Below, piece after piece: positions 21,879-33,700 of a DNA stretch of 64,000 nt; positions within the stretch are counted from its first letter, which is position 1, and the number at the start of each line of letters is the position of its first letter. The stretch is taken from contig CM072812.1 in assembly GCA_037013495.1 (NCBI GenBank), positions 75,375,840-75,439,839 of the forward strand, given 5' to 3'. The DNA is from Hippophae tibetana. Its lineage: Eukaryota; Streptophyta; Magnoliopsida; Rosales; Elaeagnaceae. The notes beneath the pieces were generated by a model that ran no database searches, was not told the DNA's origin, and saw only the letters and a program-made list of their open reading frames with translations. The position numbers and the translations under genes were made by a program.

Positions 21879-24800
21879 GAGGATGATTAAATTAAATCAA
21901 ATCATTTGAGTTTTAGTGAACCTTGCTACATGTATGTATCCATGCATGCATCACTTTACATGTTTCAAAATAATTATCTTGTGTGAATAAATTATCACAT
22001 AATTATTTTAATATCCAAATTTTATAATTTAACATTTAATTTAAGAAAAAGTCATTTATATAATTAAAAATTTATAAAAATATATTTAAGTTTATCTATT
22101 TGTTTAGATTGAGATCAATTTAAATAAATTATAATTAAACTTATTTTATCTATTTTTTATAAATTAGATAACTTCGTATTATTTTTAAATAAGTTAGAAT
22201 CATGAATTTTCTCGTTTAATTATTCTTTTAAAAAAATAATTATAATAATTATGTTTTAATTATCGTTTTATAAATTAAGAAAAAAAGAAAAATATATTTT
22301 ACGTAATAATATATTTGTAGTTATAAAAATTCTATTATTAATAAAAATATTTTATTAAATAAATTCATAAAAAAATTCGATTTATAAACTTATATAATAA
22401 CAATAAATCAAGCGGAAACTTAATTTATACAGTAAATAACATATAAACGTGTGGTTTCTTGGTTTCAAAAGCTATTTAGTCCTTTGTCTAAAATATATGT
22501 TTTTAAGTGTATTTATTTATGAAAAGTAGGTTAAGAAATGATAAATTTAATTTTCTATCTACATTTTTATAAAATATAATAGAATAATATATATATTTAC
22601 TTTTTTTAATAAATATATATTTAATTAAGTTATTTTTAATTAAAATAATTACTCTAAGTTTTTAAAAAGTTTTCAATTAAACTTAAATAAATGTTTTATC
22701 CCTTAATGTATTACTTTATGAATTAGATGATAAATTTTTTGTTAAAATGTTCAGTGAAAAATTTCTTAAAAAATTGAATAATATTTTTAATTAAATATTA
22801 ATTTATATATATATATATTTATTTATTTATTAAAAAAATAAAAAAATTATATTTTAAAAAAAATTGCACAAATAAAAAAATTATAAATTGTATTTATATG
22901 AATTACATGTATTATTTTATTATATTTAATCAAAAACTTAAATTCATCTTTATTTAATATATTTTTATAAATGAATAAATTTTAATAAAAAAAATTCACA
23001 AATAAAAAAATTTTAATTTTTTTTAAATTATATCATCAAACAATATCTTAAAACTAAATAAAAATCTCTGCACTTCACCCTCAAAAATATTACTGTTTCT
23101 GTGACTGAGACTCAAATGTGACCTTGAGTGGCCCATATGATTATAGGACCCACTCGATAGCTATTGTGTCGGACATGCATGGAATGCATCGAAGCCCAAA
23201 TAGCCATCGCGTAAGAAACACGCCCAAGTAGAACAACTTTTGCTTCGGCGCGATCCAAAAATCAGGATCAACGAAATGATAGTTACTAAATATAATAAAT
23301 AACAAATCCACATAAAACTATACTTAAATATACATTTAAATAAATTATGATATATTATATATTATAATAATTTCAAAAATAATAAATTATTTACTTTCTA
23401 AAACATAAATAAATATCCTCATTTAAAAAAAGAAGAAAAAAACATAGATACCAATCTCTATAAAAATACTATTAGAATAATGTTATATTTATTAATTGAT
23501 TTATATGATTTAAATAAATAAATAAATAAATAATGATAATAAATTCTAATTTGTTAAAACTTTGAGTCCTATCAAAGGCTACCATTGTACATGTTATATT
23601 TAAATACCACTATTTAAATAAATAAATATTCACCCCTATTAATGTTTGGCCTTACTCGTTAAAAAAATTGAGCTTTAAAAGTAATATATGTGCTCAAAAA
23701 TTAATTTTAGATGTATATATCAATTTATATTATATAATTTAATTAATATTTTAATAATAAACATTTTTATTATTATTTTATGATTTTATATCTAATTAAT
23801 AACTTAAGTATAGGTGCAGATTAAGAATAGAAAAAGGACAAAAAGTGTGACAACTTATTATTTTTAAATCTTCAATAACTTAATTTAAATTATTTTTACA
23901 GCATATCTGGTAAAGAAAAAATGATTTTTTTATTTAAATTTTAGTTAGCATAAAAAATATTACTTGTAATATATATGTAATAAATAATTTTTAATTAGAA
24001 AAAAAATATCAGTACTCAATTTTTTTATTGTATAATATCAAGTCACCTTGAAATGTTACTTCCCCGTATTGGATTGTAATTACTTCATCAAATATTTAAT
24101 ATTAATAATAGATAATAAAATTATATATTTTTTTTTATATTTAAGAAATAATTAAATCTTAACATGTTATTTGAAATTATCATAACTTCATACTAATATA
24201 GAATAGTAGTACTCTTCAATTTGATATGGTTCGGAATACTTTAGGCATTAGTTCAGTCGTTAAAAGATATCTTTTAGAATATTATACATGACGAACACAA
24301 AAATAAATAAATGAAATTAATGACATCATGTTCTATATATTATTAAATTTATTATTGTTTATCAAGCTATAGCTTTAACTTGAAAATGACACAAAACGTA
24401 ACCAGATAATGATTCCATATTTATCATAACTAGGTTCGAATTTCAAAGAGCCAATGTATGCTTAACATCTTATAAAGAAATTTCATTCATGCTTGATATA
24501 ATTAAGAAAAAAAAACTTTAAATATTATATATAATAATATTATTATAATATTCTATAAATTTATATGAGTCATGCACGATGTACTTAGCAACTAAGGTTT
24601 TGAAGAAAGTAACGCGGGACACACGCGTTGGGAAGAAGAAGCTTGTAGGATACAAAAGGATGAAGTTAAGAAAGAAGAGTGGTTGATATTATAAGTTAAA
24701 TCATTCTTGAAAAGATTGGGTGCCTTTCCATCAAAAAAGAAGAAGAAAAGATTGGTCTTTTCATTCACTCTCACTCTTAAAAGGCAAATAGTGTAGGAAA

Positions 24801-26009
24801 ATTAGGGATGTTAATAGGTTGTTAAATCTAGGTTAGTTTATTTATAAATGACTAGTAAAAATTAAAGAGATACAATAATCATTTTTTTTATCTATAAAAA
24901 AAATTCTTACATCTATTACAAATTTTTTACCTATATGATTTACATGGTTTATATGATAGAATTATAAAAAAAAAATGAATTACTTGACTATTTTTCAAAA
25001 ATAATTATGTAATGTTAGGATATAAATAACATGGTTTTAAATATATATGTAAATTTATATATTTTTATTTTATTAAATAATAATATTTATCTTTATTTAA
25101 ATAAATACTTTTTAATAAAAGAATAACATCATTAAAGTTTCTTATCATTTTTCGGTTTTCACTCAGTTTTTTCTTCAATAAATAAACCTCACAATAAATG
25201 AGACATTAATAACATGTCTTGTTTGAATCATCAAAGATAAAAAAAACCTGATCCGAACCAAAATACCTATGATAGATTAGTAGTAGTTTGCACTCGAATT
25301 CAACTTCAAAACATGCTACTAATAACAAGTTTAGAACCGCCTAATTTTGAGTTCTCAAAAACAATGACACTATTTACATTTAACAATTTCAAACTTAGAC
25401 TATCCCTTAATTGGTACTCAATTAATATTTTATGAACATACATATATAAATATAATTTTTTTTTTTAAAGTTTGATTCCTTCACGTTTTGTACATGCTTC
25501 TCATCCATATATATATATATATGGCCTAATGTAAACCACTGAGAACAGAGAACTAGTTGAAATCAGATGTTATGTGGTATATGTTGAAAGGCATTTGGTT
25601 CTCCCTAGCCATTTAGCCACTTGACTTGGTGACATGACCAACTCAAGCACCCATGCAAAGTCTATTTGTTCCTTTTCCTTTCCTTTCAGCTTTTCCTCAG
25701 TTTTTTAATTTCAAATTAGTTTATATACTTATTTCATTATTTAGATGTAGGGACAGAGCCATGGCTATTCCAATTTTTTTTTTAAAATAATTTGTTTTGT
25801 TTTAATTATATAAGAGATAATATAAAATTATTAATGTAAAATTCCTTTAAAAGCAATTCTATTCTATTTGTTTATTAAAATTATTTTTTAATCTAATTTT
25901 AGTTACTAGTTAATATATCCTTAAAAAATAATTAATTAATTTAAATTTGAAAACCAAAAAAGAAAAAATATAAATTAAAAAATGATTTTCAATGGCAACT
26001 TTGAAAATA
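21879..26009. other. AT-rich intergenic DNA, 4.1 kb
   Basis: No gene, LTR or conserved protein frame was recognised on either strand. Of note are a GC-richer island at about 23090-23270 (GACCCACTCGATAGC..., CTTCGGCGCGATCC), a palindromic (AT)n at 25510-25522, and a pyrimidine tract at 25665-25690. None can be tied to a function. If a host gene is present it is too short or too diverged to see. Confidence 0.45.
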
Positions 26010-26130
26010 TGTATTAAAAAGAGGCGTTTTTGTTAAATAATTTGTGGTTAGATGAAATTATAATTTTGTTTTTAGAATAAAGAGCAGAGTATTAAAAACT
26101 TAATTTTTGAAAACATTATAAATGTTTATC
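26010..26130. repeat. Segment duplicated at 35168-35300
   Basis: About 120 bp starting (A/G)TGTATTAAAAAGAGG and including GGTTAGATGAAATTATAAT and AACATTATAAATGTTTA is repeated at 35168-35300 with few differences. In both places it sits just left of gypsy LTR sequence, so it marks a copied flank and not part of the LTR itself. Confidence 0.85.
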
Positions 26131-26208
26131 CCGATTTTTTGGCTTTGAATGTGTATATATAATAAGAGAAAACATATATTTAGTACAAATATTATTGGAC
26201 ATATATTT

Positions 26209-26393
26209 TGACGAGGGAAGAAGCAAGGAAATGAACTCAAAATAATTTGAATCCAATTGTAAATGAATTGAAGCTCGTGGTAAGAGTCCAATAATAACAT
26301 TACAATCGAAAAGTTATCTCATACTCACGCTAAGTTGACCTCTTAAAGGAATCAAAATTGGTTGCTCAAAATTTAAATATTTTAGTTCAACTA
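26209..26393 (-). repeat. Gypsy LTR fragment, 3' LTR remnant
   Basis: This matches the LTR next to the gypsy primer site at 34972-35160: GGAAGAAGCAAGGAAATGAA, then CTCATACTCACGCTAAG, CTCTTAAAGGAATCAAAATT. On the minus strand it ends CCCTCGTCA. It is cut off at 26393, where a truncated copia C LTR begins. Confidence 0.7.
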
Positions 26394-26573
26394 TTGTGAG
26401 TTGTGAGTGTTGTAAATACCTTGTGTAATTTCTCATCTTTCAGTAAAAAGATATGCAGCAGGTCCGGAGACGTAAACAAGATTAGCTAAACTCCGTTATC
26501 AAATTTGTGTGTTATTTTTATTCTTGTTTTCTCATAAATCTAGCTTATTGAAAATTTGCGTAATTTCCCAACA
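26394..26573 (+). repeat. Truncated 5' LTR of copia C
   Basis: Corresponds to the last 180 bp of the right LTR, from TTGTGAGTTGTGAGTGTTG to CCCAACA. The U3 region and TATA box are missing. The left neighbour is gypsy LTR sequence, joined at a few bases of shared TTGTG. Confidence 0.88.
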
Positions 26574-26764
26574 ACTGGTATCAGAGCTATTGGTGGTGCT
26601 TTCTGTTAATTTTCTACAAAGTTACTATTTACATGAATAGTAAATTATGTGAATAGTGACATTTTGTTGACGATATTTGTTCGTTGACGGAGGTGTTCTA
26701 ATACACGGTGATTTACAGAAATAGTCAGAAACGATCTAGAGGAAGTTAGATTTGAGTGGGAGCA

Positions 26765-27545
26765 ATGGCCGTAGATGAAAGAAGGGTGAAACTCGAGAAA
26801 TTTGATGGCACAGATTTCGGGTTTTGGAAAATGCAGATAGAGGATTATCTGTATCAAAGAAATCTATATCAACCTCTCTCAGGGAAGAAACCAGAGGCTA
26901 TGAAGGAAGAAGATTAGAATCTTCTAGACAGACAAGCCCTCAGAGTTATTCGATTGACGTTATCCCGTAATGTTGCTTTCAACATAGCAAAAGAAAAAAC
27001 CACGATGGGTCTTATGGAAGCTCTCTCCAATATGTATGAGAAGCCATCAGCCTCAAACAAAGTGCACTTGATCAGGCGTTTGTTCAATTTGCAGATGAAT
27101 GAAGGCCCATCGGTAGCTCAACATCTCAATGAACTCAACACAGTCACAACCGAGTTGAGTTCAGTAGAAATTGAATTTGATGAAGAAGTACGAGCATTGA
27201 TACTTTTGTCTTCTTTACCAGAAAGTTGGAATGCTACTGTCACAGCTATGAGTAGCTCGTCAGGAAGTAATAAGTTGAAATTTGACGATGTTCGTGATCT
27301 GGTTCTCAGTGAAGAGATCCGACGTAGAGAGTCAGGTGAATTGTCAACTTCTTCAGTTTTGCATACAAAGTCAAGAGGAAGAAATTCAACCAAAGGGAAT
27401 GAACGTGGCAGAACAGACTACCGAGGTAGATCAAAGGACAGGAGGTCTAAATCCAGGAATCCTAATAATTCCCATAGCTCGAAGACTATCGAGTGTTGGA
27501 ATTGTGGAAGAACCGGGCACTACAAAAATTAGTGCTAGAGTGCAT
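26765..27545 (+). pseudogene. copia C gag
   Basis: Begins MAVDERRVKLEKFDGTDFGF and WKMQIEDYLYQRNLYQPL, the hallmark N-terminus of Tnt1-like gag. There is one stop (TAG, 26915-26917) at codon 51, then an open run of 192 codons with LMEALSNMYEKPSASNKVHL and DDVRDLVLSEEIRRRES. The CCHC zinc knuckle is CWNCGRTGHYKN followed by a TAG and then C, so a stop sits inside the knuckle at 27530. Normally gag binds RNA and forms particles. Only two point changes separate it from an open frame; it is still non-functional as read. Confidence 0.92.
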
Positions 27546-27559
27546 CGAAGGACAAACAA

Positions 27560-28980
27560 GTGAAGACAGAGGCAAATGTTACTTCCACCTCAGGAGGAGA
27601 CGATGCATTGATATGCTCTTTGGAGAGCAAGGAAGAATCTTGGGTGTTAGACTCTAGAGCATCGTTCCATGCTACTTCACAGAAAGAATTCTTCGAGAAA
27701 TATGTCTCCGGAAACCTTGGAAAAGTATATCTTGGTGATGATCAACCATGTGCTATTATTGGCAAAGGTGTAGTGAAGATTAAGTTGAACGGGTCTGTTT
27801 GGGAGCTGAAGGATGTCAGGCATATTCCCGACCTCAGAAGGAACTTAATCTCAATAGGGCAGTTGGCCAGTGAAGGCTACACTACGATATTCCATGGTGA
27901 TGATTGGAAGATTTCAAAGGGTGCAATGATAGTTGCTCGAGGCAAGAAAAGTGGCACTCTTTACATAACAGTAGAGGCACGTTGTTCAATCACAATTGCA
28001 GCAGGAAATGAAACACCAAATTTGTGGCACCAGAGACTAGGCCATATGAGTGAGAAAGGGATGAAAAGTATGCACTCAAAAGGAAAACTTCTAGGTCTAC
28101 AGTCTGTAGAGATGGACATGTGCGAAGATTGCATACTTGGAAAGCAAAAGAGAGTCAGCTTTCAAACAAGTGTCAGAACCCCAAAGAAGGAAAGGCTAGA
28201 GCTTATTCACTCTGATGTTTGGGGACCAACGACCGTCTCATCTATTGGTGGGAAACACTACTTCGTGACTTTCATCGATGATCACTCTCGGAAGGTATGT
28301 GTTTACTTTCTAAAGCATAAGTCTGAAGTATTTGAGGCTTTCAAAAGATGGAAAGCTATGGTGGAAAATGAGATGGGTTTAAAGATAAATAAGCTCAGAA
28401 CCGATAATGGTGGTGAATATGAAGATACCAAATTCAAAAATTTCTGCTATGAGCACGGGATCAGAATGGAAAAAACTGTGCCATGCATGCCTCAACACAA
28501 TGGTGTAGCTGAGCGTATGAACCAAACCTTGACAGAAAGAGCCAGAAGCATTCGTATACAGTTAGGTCTACCGAAGCAGTTCTGGGCAGAAGCAGTCAAC
28601 ACGGTAGCTTACTTGATCAATCGAGGCCCATCTGTTCCATTGGAGCATAGAATACCAGAGGAGGTATGAAGTGAAAAAGAGGTAAAACTATCACATCTAA
28701 AAGTTTTTGGTTGTGTAGCATTTGTGCATATCATTGATCAAGGCAGGAATAAGCTTGATCCCAAATCCAAGAAATGCACATTCATCGGCTATGGTGAGGA
28801 TGAGTTTGGCTACCGCATTTGGGATGACGAAAAGAAGAAAGTAATCCGTAGCAGAGATGTGATTTTCAATGAAAGGGTGATGTATAAGGACATGCATAAA
28901 ATAGACGCCAATGACTTAGAGTAGAATGAGTTAGTATTTGTAGATAAAGATGATGTCCCAGATAGTTCCGCAACATGACC
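27560..28980 (+). pseudogene. copia C protease and integrase
   Basis: One phase with three stops (TGA 28667-28669, TAG 28922-28924, TGA about 28975). The protease has WVLDSRASFHATS, where DSG has become DSR, so the active site is likely dead. Integrase: LWHQRLGHMSEKGM and CEDCILGKQKRV make the zinc-binding HHCC part; the catalytic triad blocks are HSDVWGP, FIDDHSR, RTDNGGEYED and MPQHNGVAERMNQTL. The C-terminal part continues as KVFGCVAFVHIIDQ, FIGYGEDEFGYRIW and RDVIFNE. A frame change near 29060-29080 separates it from RT. Confidence 0.9.
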
Positions 28981-29069
28981 AATTGTAACAAGTCCTCAAC
29001 CAGAGGAACTTATTGGACAGAGCAGTACACAACATTCCGACACACCACAACCTCTTACTTCAGCTACTG

Positions 29070-30698
29070 TATTAATTAAGAAGGTCTTCTCGACCTCATG
29101 TGCCTAATAAGAGATACATGAACTATATGTTGTTGACTGATGGAAGTGAGCCTAAATGCTATGATGAAGCTTTTCAAACTGGAGATTCCAACAAGTGGGA
29201 GCTTGCTATGAAAGAAGAAATGAAATCTCTCATCTCCAACCAGACATGGGAACTAGTTGAGTTACCTATGGGAAAGAAGGCACTTCACAAAAAATGGGTG
29301 TACAGGGTGAAAGAGGAGCATGATGGTTCCAAGAGATACAAATCCCGCCTAGTTGTCAAAGGGTTTCAACAGAAGGAAGGAGTTGACTACACTGACATTT
29401 TTGCTCTCGTTGTGAAGCTCAATACTATCAAATCAGTATTGAGTATTGTAGCCATTAAAGATCTTCATCTTGAACAGTTGGATGTGAAGACTGCATTCCT
29501 TCATGGAGATTTAGATGAAGAGATATACATGTACCAGCCAGAAGGTTTCTCAGAAAGAGGGAAGAAGAACATGGTGTGCAGACTTAAGAAGAGTTTGTAT
29601 GGCCTGAAACAAGCCCCGAGACAATGGTATAGAAAATTTGACAGCTTTATGCACACGGAAGGTTTCCAGAAGTGCAATGCTAACCATTGTTGCTACTTCA
29701 AGAGATATAGGTCCAGTTATATCATTTTACTACTTTATGTTGATGATATATTAGTAGCAGGTTCATATATGGATGATATTAAAAGGTTGAAGCAGCAATT
29801 GTCAAAGGAGTTTGACATGAAAGACTTGGGTCCAATAAAGAAGATTCTTAGAATGCAAATCACAAGAAATAAGAAGAAAGGATCCTTGCAGTTATCTCAG
29901 GCAAAGTACATCAATCGTGTTTTGCAGAGATTCAACATGGACGATGCCAAGCCAGTTAGCACACCCTTGGCAAGTCATTTTCGCCCATCCAAGGATCAGT
30001 CCCCTTAGACAGAGGAAGAGAGAGAATTCATGGCTAAGGTTCCTTATGCCTCAACCATTGGAAGTTTGATGTACGCAATGGTATGTACGAGACCAGACAT
30101 TGGCCATGCAATAGGAGTTGTTAGCAGATTTATGTCAAATCTAGGGAAAACTCATTGGGAAGCAGTCAAGTGGATTTTGAGGTATCTGCGAGGCACCACA
30201 GAAAAGTGCTTGTACTTTAGTAAAGGAGAGTTAAAAATAAAAGGGTACGTAGACACAGACTTTGGAGGTGAAGTTGATCACCAAAGAAGCACCACCGGTT
30301 ATATATTTACTGTTAGAACTACAGTTGTTAGTTGGATGTCACAAATACAAAAAATTGTCACTCTATCCACTATAGAGGCTGAGTATGTAGCAGTAACTGA
30401 AGCTAGTAAAGAAATGATATGGCTTCAAGGTTTGTTAACTGAGTTGGGATTCAAACAGGAGAAGAATGTTCTACATAGTGATAGTCAAAGTGCAATACAC
30501 TTGGCGAAGAATTCAGCATTTCATTCTAAAACCAAGCATATTGGACTTCGTTATCACTTTATCAGATCTCTATTGGAAGATGGTGTGTTAATACTGGAGA
30601 AGATTCAAGAAAGCAAAAATCCAGTAGATATGTTAACAAAGGTGGTGACTATTGACAAACTGAAGTTGTGCTCAACTTCAGTTGGTCTGCTAGAGTAA
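29070..30698 (+). pseudogene. copia C reverse transcriptase and RNase H
   Basis: One phase with a single internal stop (TAG 30006-30008, between FRPSKDQSP and TEEEREFMAK). RT: WELAMKEEMKSLISNQTWEL, HKKWVYRVKEEHDG, QLDVKTAFLHGDLDEEIYM, SLYGLKQAPRQWY, and the catalytic YVDDILVAG at 29736. RNase H: YASTIGSLMYAMVCTRPDIG, GYVDTDFGGEVDHQRSTTGY, STIEAEYVAVTEASKE, HSDSQSAIHLAKNSAFHSKT. It ends LLE-stop at 30698, leaving about 70 bp to the 3' LTR. Family: Tnt1-94-like pol. Confidence 0.92.
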
Positions 30699-30769
30699 CA
30701 AAGACTAGAAAAACTATTGCATTGATCGAGGTGTGAAGATAGATTGAAATCAGTCTTCAAGTGGGAGAT

Positions 30770-31225
30770 TGTTGGAGATTGCTATAAAGCTCCTTAATTT
30801 AAGAAGCAAATTAAGAAGCAAAACATGGAGCAAAACAAGGAGTAAAATATGGAGCAAAATAAGGAGCTTAATTCAAGGAGAAATTTAAGAAACCATTAAT
30901 TTAAGGAGAAATTCAAGGAGTGAATTTTCCTATAAATAGATGTGTAATTTTAATGAATTGATCATCCAAAGTGTTCATTCCAATTGAGAGAAAAACTTAG
31001 AGAGAAAATTGAGAGTAATTTTCTTGGGTGCAATTGGGTTGTGGGTTGTGAGTTGTGAGTGTTGTAAACACCTTGTGTAATTTCTCCTCTTTCAGTAAAA
31101 ATATCTGCAGCAGGTCCGGAGACGTAAGCAAGATTGGCCGAACTCCGTTATCAAATTTGTGTGTTATTTTTATTCTTGTTTTCTCATAAATCTGACTTAT
31201 CGGGAATTTGTGTAATTTCCCAACA
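30770..31225 (+). repeat. 3' LTR of copia C
   Basis: 456 bp. U3 holds short direct repeats of ATGGAGCAAAA(C/T)AAGGAG type and CTTAATTCAAGGAG, then TTTTCCTATAAATAGATG with the TATA box at 30931. The end is TTTCCCAACA, followed by GATAG and gypsy integrase-end sequence. Confidence 0.9.
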
Positions 31226-33700
31226 GATAGTAGAAATGTCAATGACATTAAAGGTGTATGAGATGTTCCAATCCGAAAGGAGGTCAATGACATAAGAATC
31301 ATTGTTTATCTTCTTTAGGATATGAAATGTGCCATACTTTTTATTCTATAATTTGGAGCATTCAAGTGCTAACCTATGTTTGTTCAAATAGAATAAGACA
31401 AGCTTTCCTTCCTCAAATACCTTTGCTTTCTTTTGCTCTTCTGCATAAACATTATAGTTGTCATTCATTTTCTCATTGTGTGCTCTAATTTTCTTATGAG
31501 ACTGAATATACTCCTTGGCTTAGAGATGTGCTATCTTGTTTTTAGGATAAGGGAATGTTGCCAAGTCAATAGTAAAGTGAGTTGTCTTATTATAGATTAT
31601 AGAGAAAGTTGTGCACTTTGTGGTTCTATTGACCATACTATTGATAGAAAATTAAACCTATGGGAGTCCACAAGAGTTGGCTGGAAAGCACAAACCTCTT
31701 TTGAGTGACTGGAAAGCACACAATGAAGTCTATGCTAACATCTTCACAAATAGATTGAGGGACTAGAAGAGGCATGTAAAGGCCTATATTTTGAGAACCA
31801 TCCTTAGCACTTGTGTTTGAAAATAAAAGTAAATTTATGGAGGAAGATTACCTATCTTGGATGAGCCATAGAGATGTTATTCTAAGAGTTGATGAACTTT
31901 AAAGCTTGATGGTCACTATGACAGACAAATTCCTTCTGAGTTAGATAGTCCTCCTAATGTTTAAGGTCTTTAATGATTGCATAGAATTCTTGATCATAAA
32001 TAGACCACTTTTGTCTAGCTTCACTTAGATTTTCACTAAAGCAAGCAATTGGTCATCCATCTTGAGAGAGAACTGCTACTATTTTTACTATGGAGGTATC
32101 TGTTTCAATTTAAAAAACCTTTGTAAAATTTTGCAAAGGTAATAGTGAAGCTGAGCTCAACTTGGATTTGATTAGCTAGAAACTATCCTATCCCATTGAA
32201 ATTCTCCCTGTTTAAGGTAGTTTATGACATGAGTAGTTAGGGAGCTAAACACTTTGATGAACCTCCTATAAAATATTGCTAATCCATGGAAGCTCCTAAC
32301 TTCATGGATGTTTGTTAATGTAGGCCAACTTTTGATGGAATCAACTTTTCTCTCATCCACAGCTATCCCTTTAGAACTTATAATAAAGCCTAAGAACAAT
32401 AGTTTTTGTGTTACAAATTCACACTTCTTCAAGTTCAGAAATAACTTGTTCTATTTAATGGCTTGTAAGACTTTTCTTACATGTTTTGGATGCTCCTTCG
32501 TACTCTTGTTATGTATAAGAATATCATCAAACTATACTGCTACAAAAGAGTTTGTCAATGTCTTTAAGATTTGGTTCATGAGTCTCACAAATTTGCATGG
32601 AGCATTACACAGGCCAAAAGGCATTACTAGTCATTTATATAAGGCATTGCTAGCCATTCATATAAGTCTTCCTTGGTCTTGCATGCAATATTCCATTCAT
32701 CTCTTAGCCTTATACATATCTAGCGATATTCACTACGTAATTCCAATCTATAAAATATCACAACTCTTTGTAGTTTATCAAGCATATCCTTCATTCTATA
32801 TATGGGAGCCTATACTTTATTATAATCATATTGGTGGCTCTAATATCAACACACGTTAGCATAGAACCATCCTTTTTGGGCACTAGCAATGCTGGCACTA
32901 CATAGGGACTTAAACTTTCTTGCACCATGTTCTTTGCTAGTAATTCATCCATTATTTGTTGTAAAATTTCATGCTCTTGAGAAGAGATCCCAGCATAGGG
33001 AAGATTAGGAAGATTAGTGTGAAGTCTATAAGATGTTGAATTTCCCTCATAGTTGGAAATGTAACTGGCAATTCTTTAAGTGACAAATATGAGTACTCTT
33101 CTAATAGTGCTTGGGCCAAAGAAGCATGCGTGTCAAAGGTTGTCTTCTATTATTTCACTATGCAAGCCAAAAACAACTTTATTGTTATTCACCTCCTTGA
33201 CAAACTCTTTGCATGAGTTAGTCAGTAGAACCTTTGGTTTTGGTTGAGATTTGACTTATGTGATGTTTTAGTTTTAGGGGTTCCATTAGTGGAAATCAAT
33301 GTTATCTTCCTTTCTCCCTAGTCGACCACATACATGTTAGGCTTTCCCTTATGGATGGTTCCAAGGTATATCTAATACAACGTGATAAGAATATTTATCG
33401 ATAACAACACAAGTAGCTTCATCCTATAGTGCTTGCCAATAGAAAAAGGGAATCTTACACAACTCTTGGACTTTAAACAACTTTTTTTATCTATCCAAAC
33501 CTATATGGTGTAGGATGTTTACTAGTTCTAAGTCTCAAAGTCTTGACTAAGGCTATAGACACTACAATTTTAGTGGATCCACTATTAGTTATTACCTCAC
33601 ATACCTTACAATTGGTAATGTACTTACTCTTGAATAAAGTATTCCTTTGGAAAGTTTCCTATTGCCTTAGAGTGAGTAATAATTTTTGCACTATGAAGGA
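31226..33700 (-). pseudogene. Ty3/gypsy pol (RT, RNase H, integrase), heavily decayed
   Basis: Read from right to left on the minus strand. RT block VMPFGLCNAPCKFVRLMNQ at about 32565-32625 is followed by the catalytic FDDILIHNKST with the preceding Tyr changed to a stop at 32532-32534. Next come KCEFVTQKLLFLGFIISSKG and RSFHGLAIFYRRF (32172-32432), typical of the gypsy RT/RNase H connection. The integrase C-terminus reads EYIQSHKKIRAHNEKMNDNY, EGKLVLFYLNKHRLALE, then SYVIDLLSDWNISYTFNVID at 31235-31300. The order RT, RNase H, integrase separates it from the copia elements. Other stretches are too broken to read. It is probably a chromovirus-type element, but the clade is not certain. Confidence 0.85.

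Larger units (their letters stand above)
26394..31225 (+). mobile_element. Ty1/copia retrotransposon C (Tnt1/Tork-like), 5' truncated
   Basis: The right LTR is 456 bp (30770-31225, TGTTGGAGATTGC...TTTCCCAACA). The left LTR keeps only its last 180 bp (26394-26573); the first 276 bp are missing. The primer site TGGTATCAGAGC is at 26576-26587 and the purine tract AAGTGGGAGAT ends just before 30770. The element sits inside the minus-strand gypsy unit, close to the end of its integrase gene. The shared LTR parts differ at roughly 8%. Gag and pol are almost full length but carry several stop codons. Confidence 0.9.

Noticed and set aside
24592-24774. 60-codon minus-strand frame
   Set aside because: Low complexity, no motif, no start or splice context; chance frame.
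32308-32859. 183-codon plus-strand open frame
   Set aside because: It is antisense to the gypsy RT, whose motifs are clear on the minus strand.
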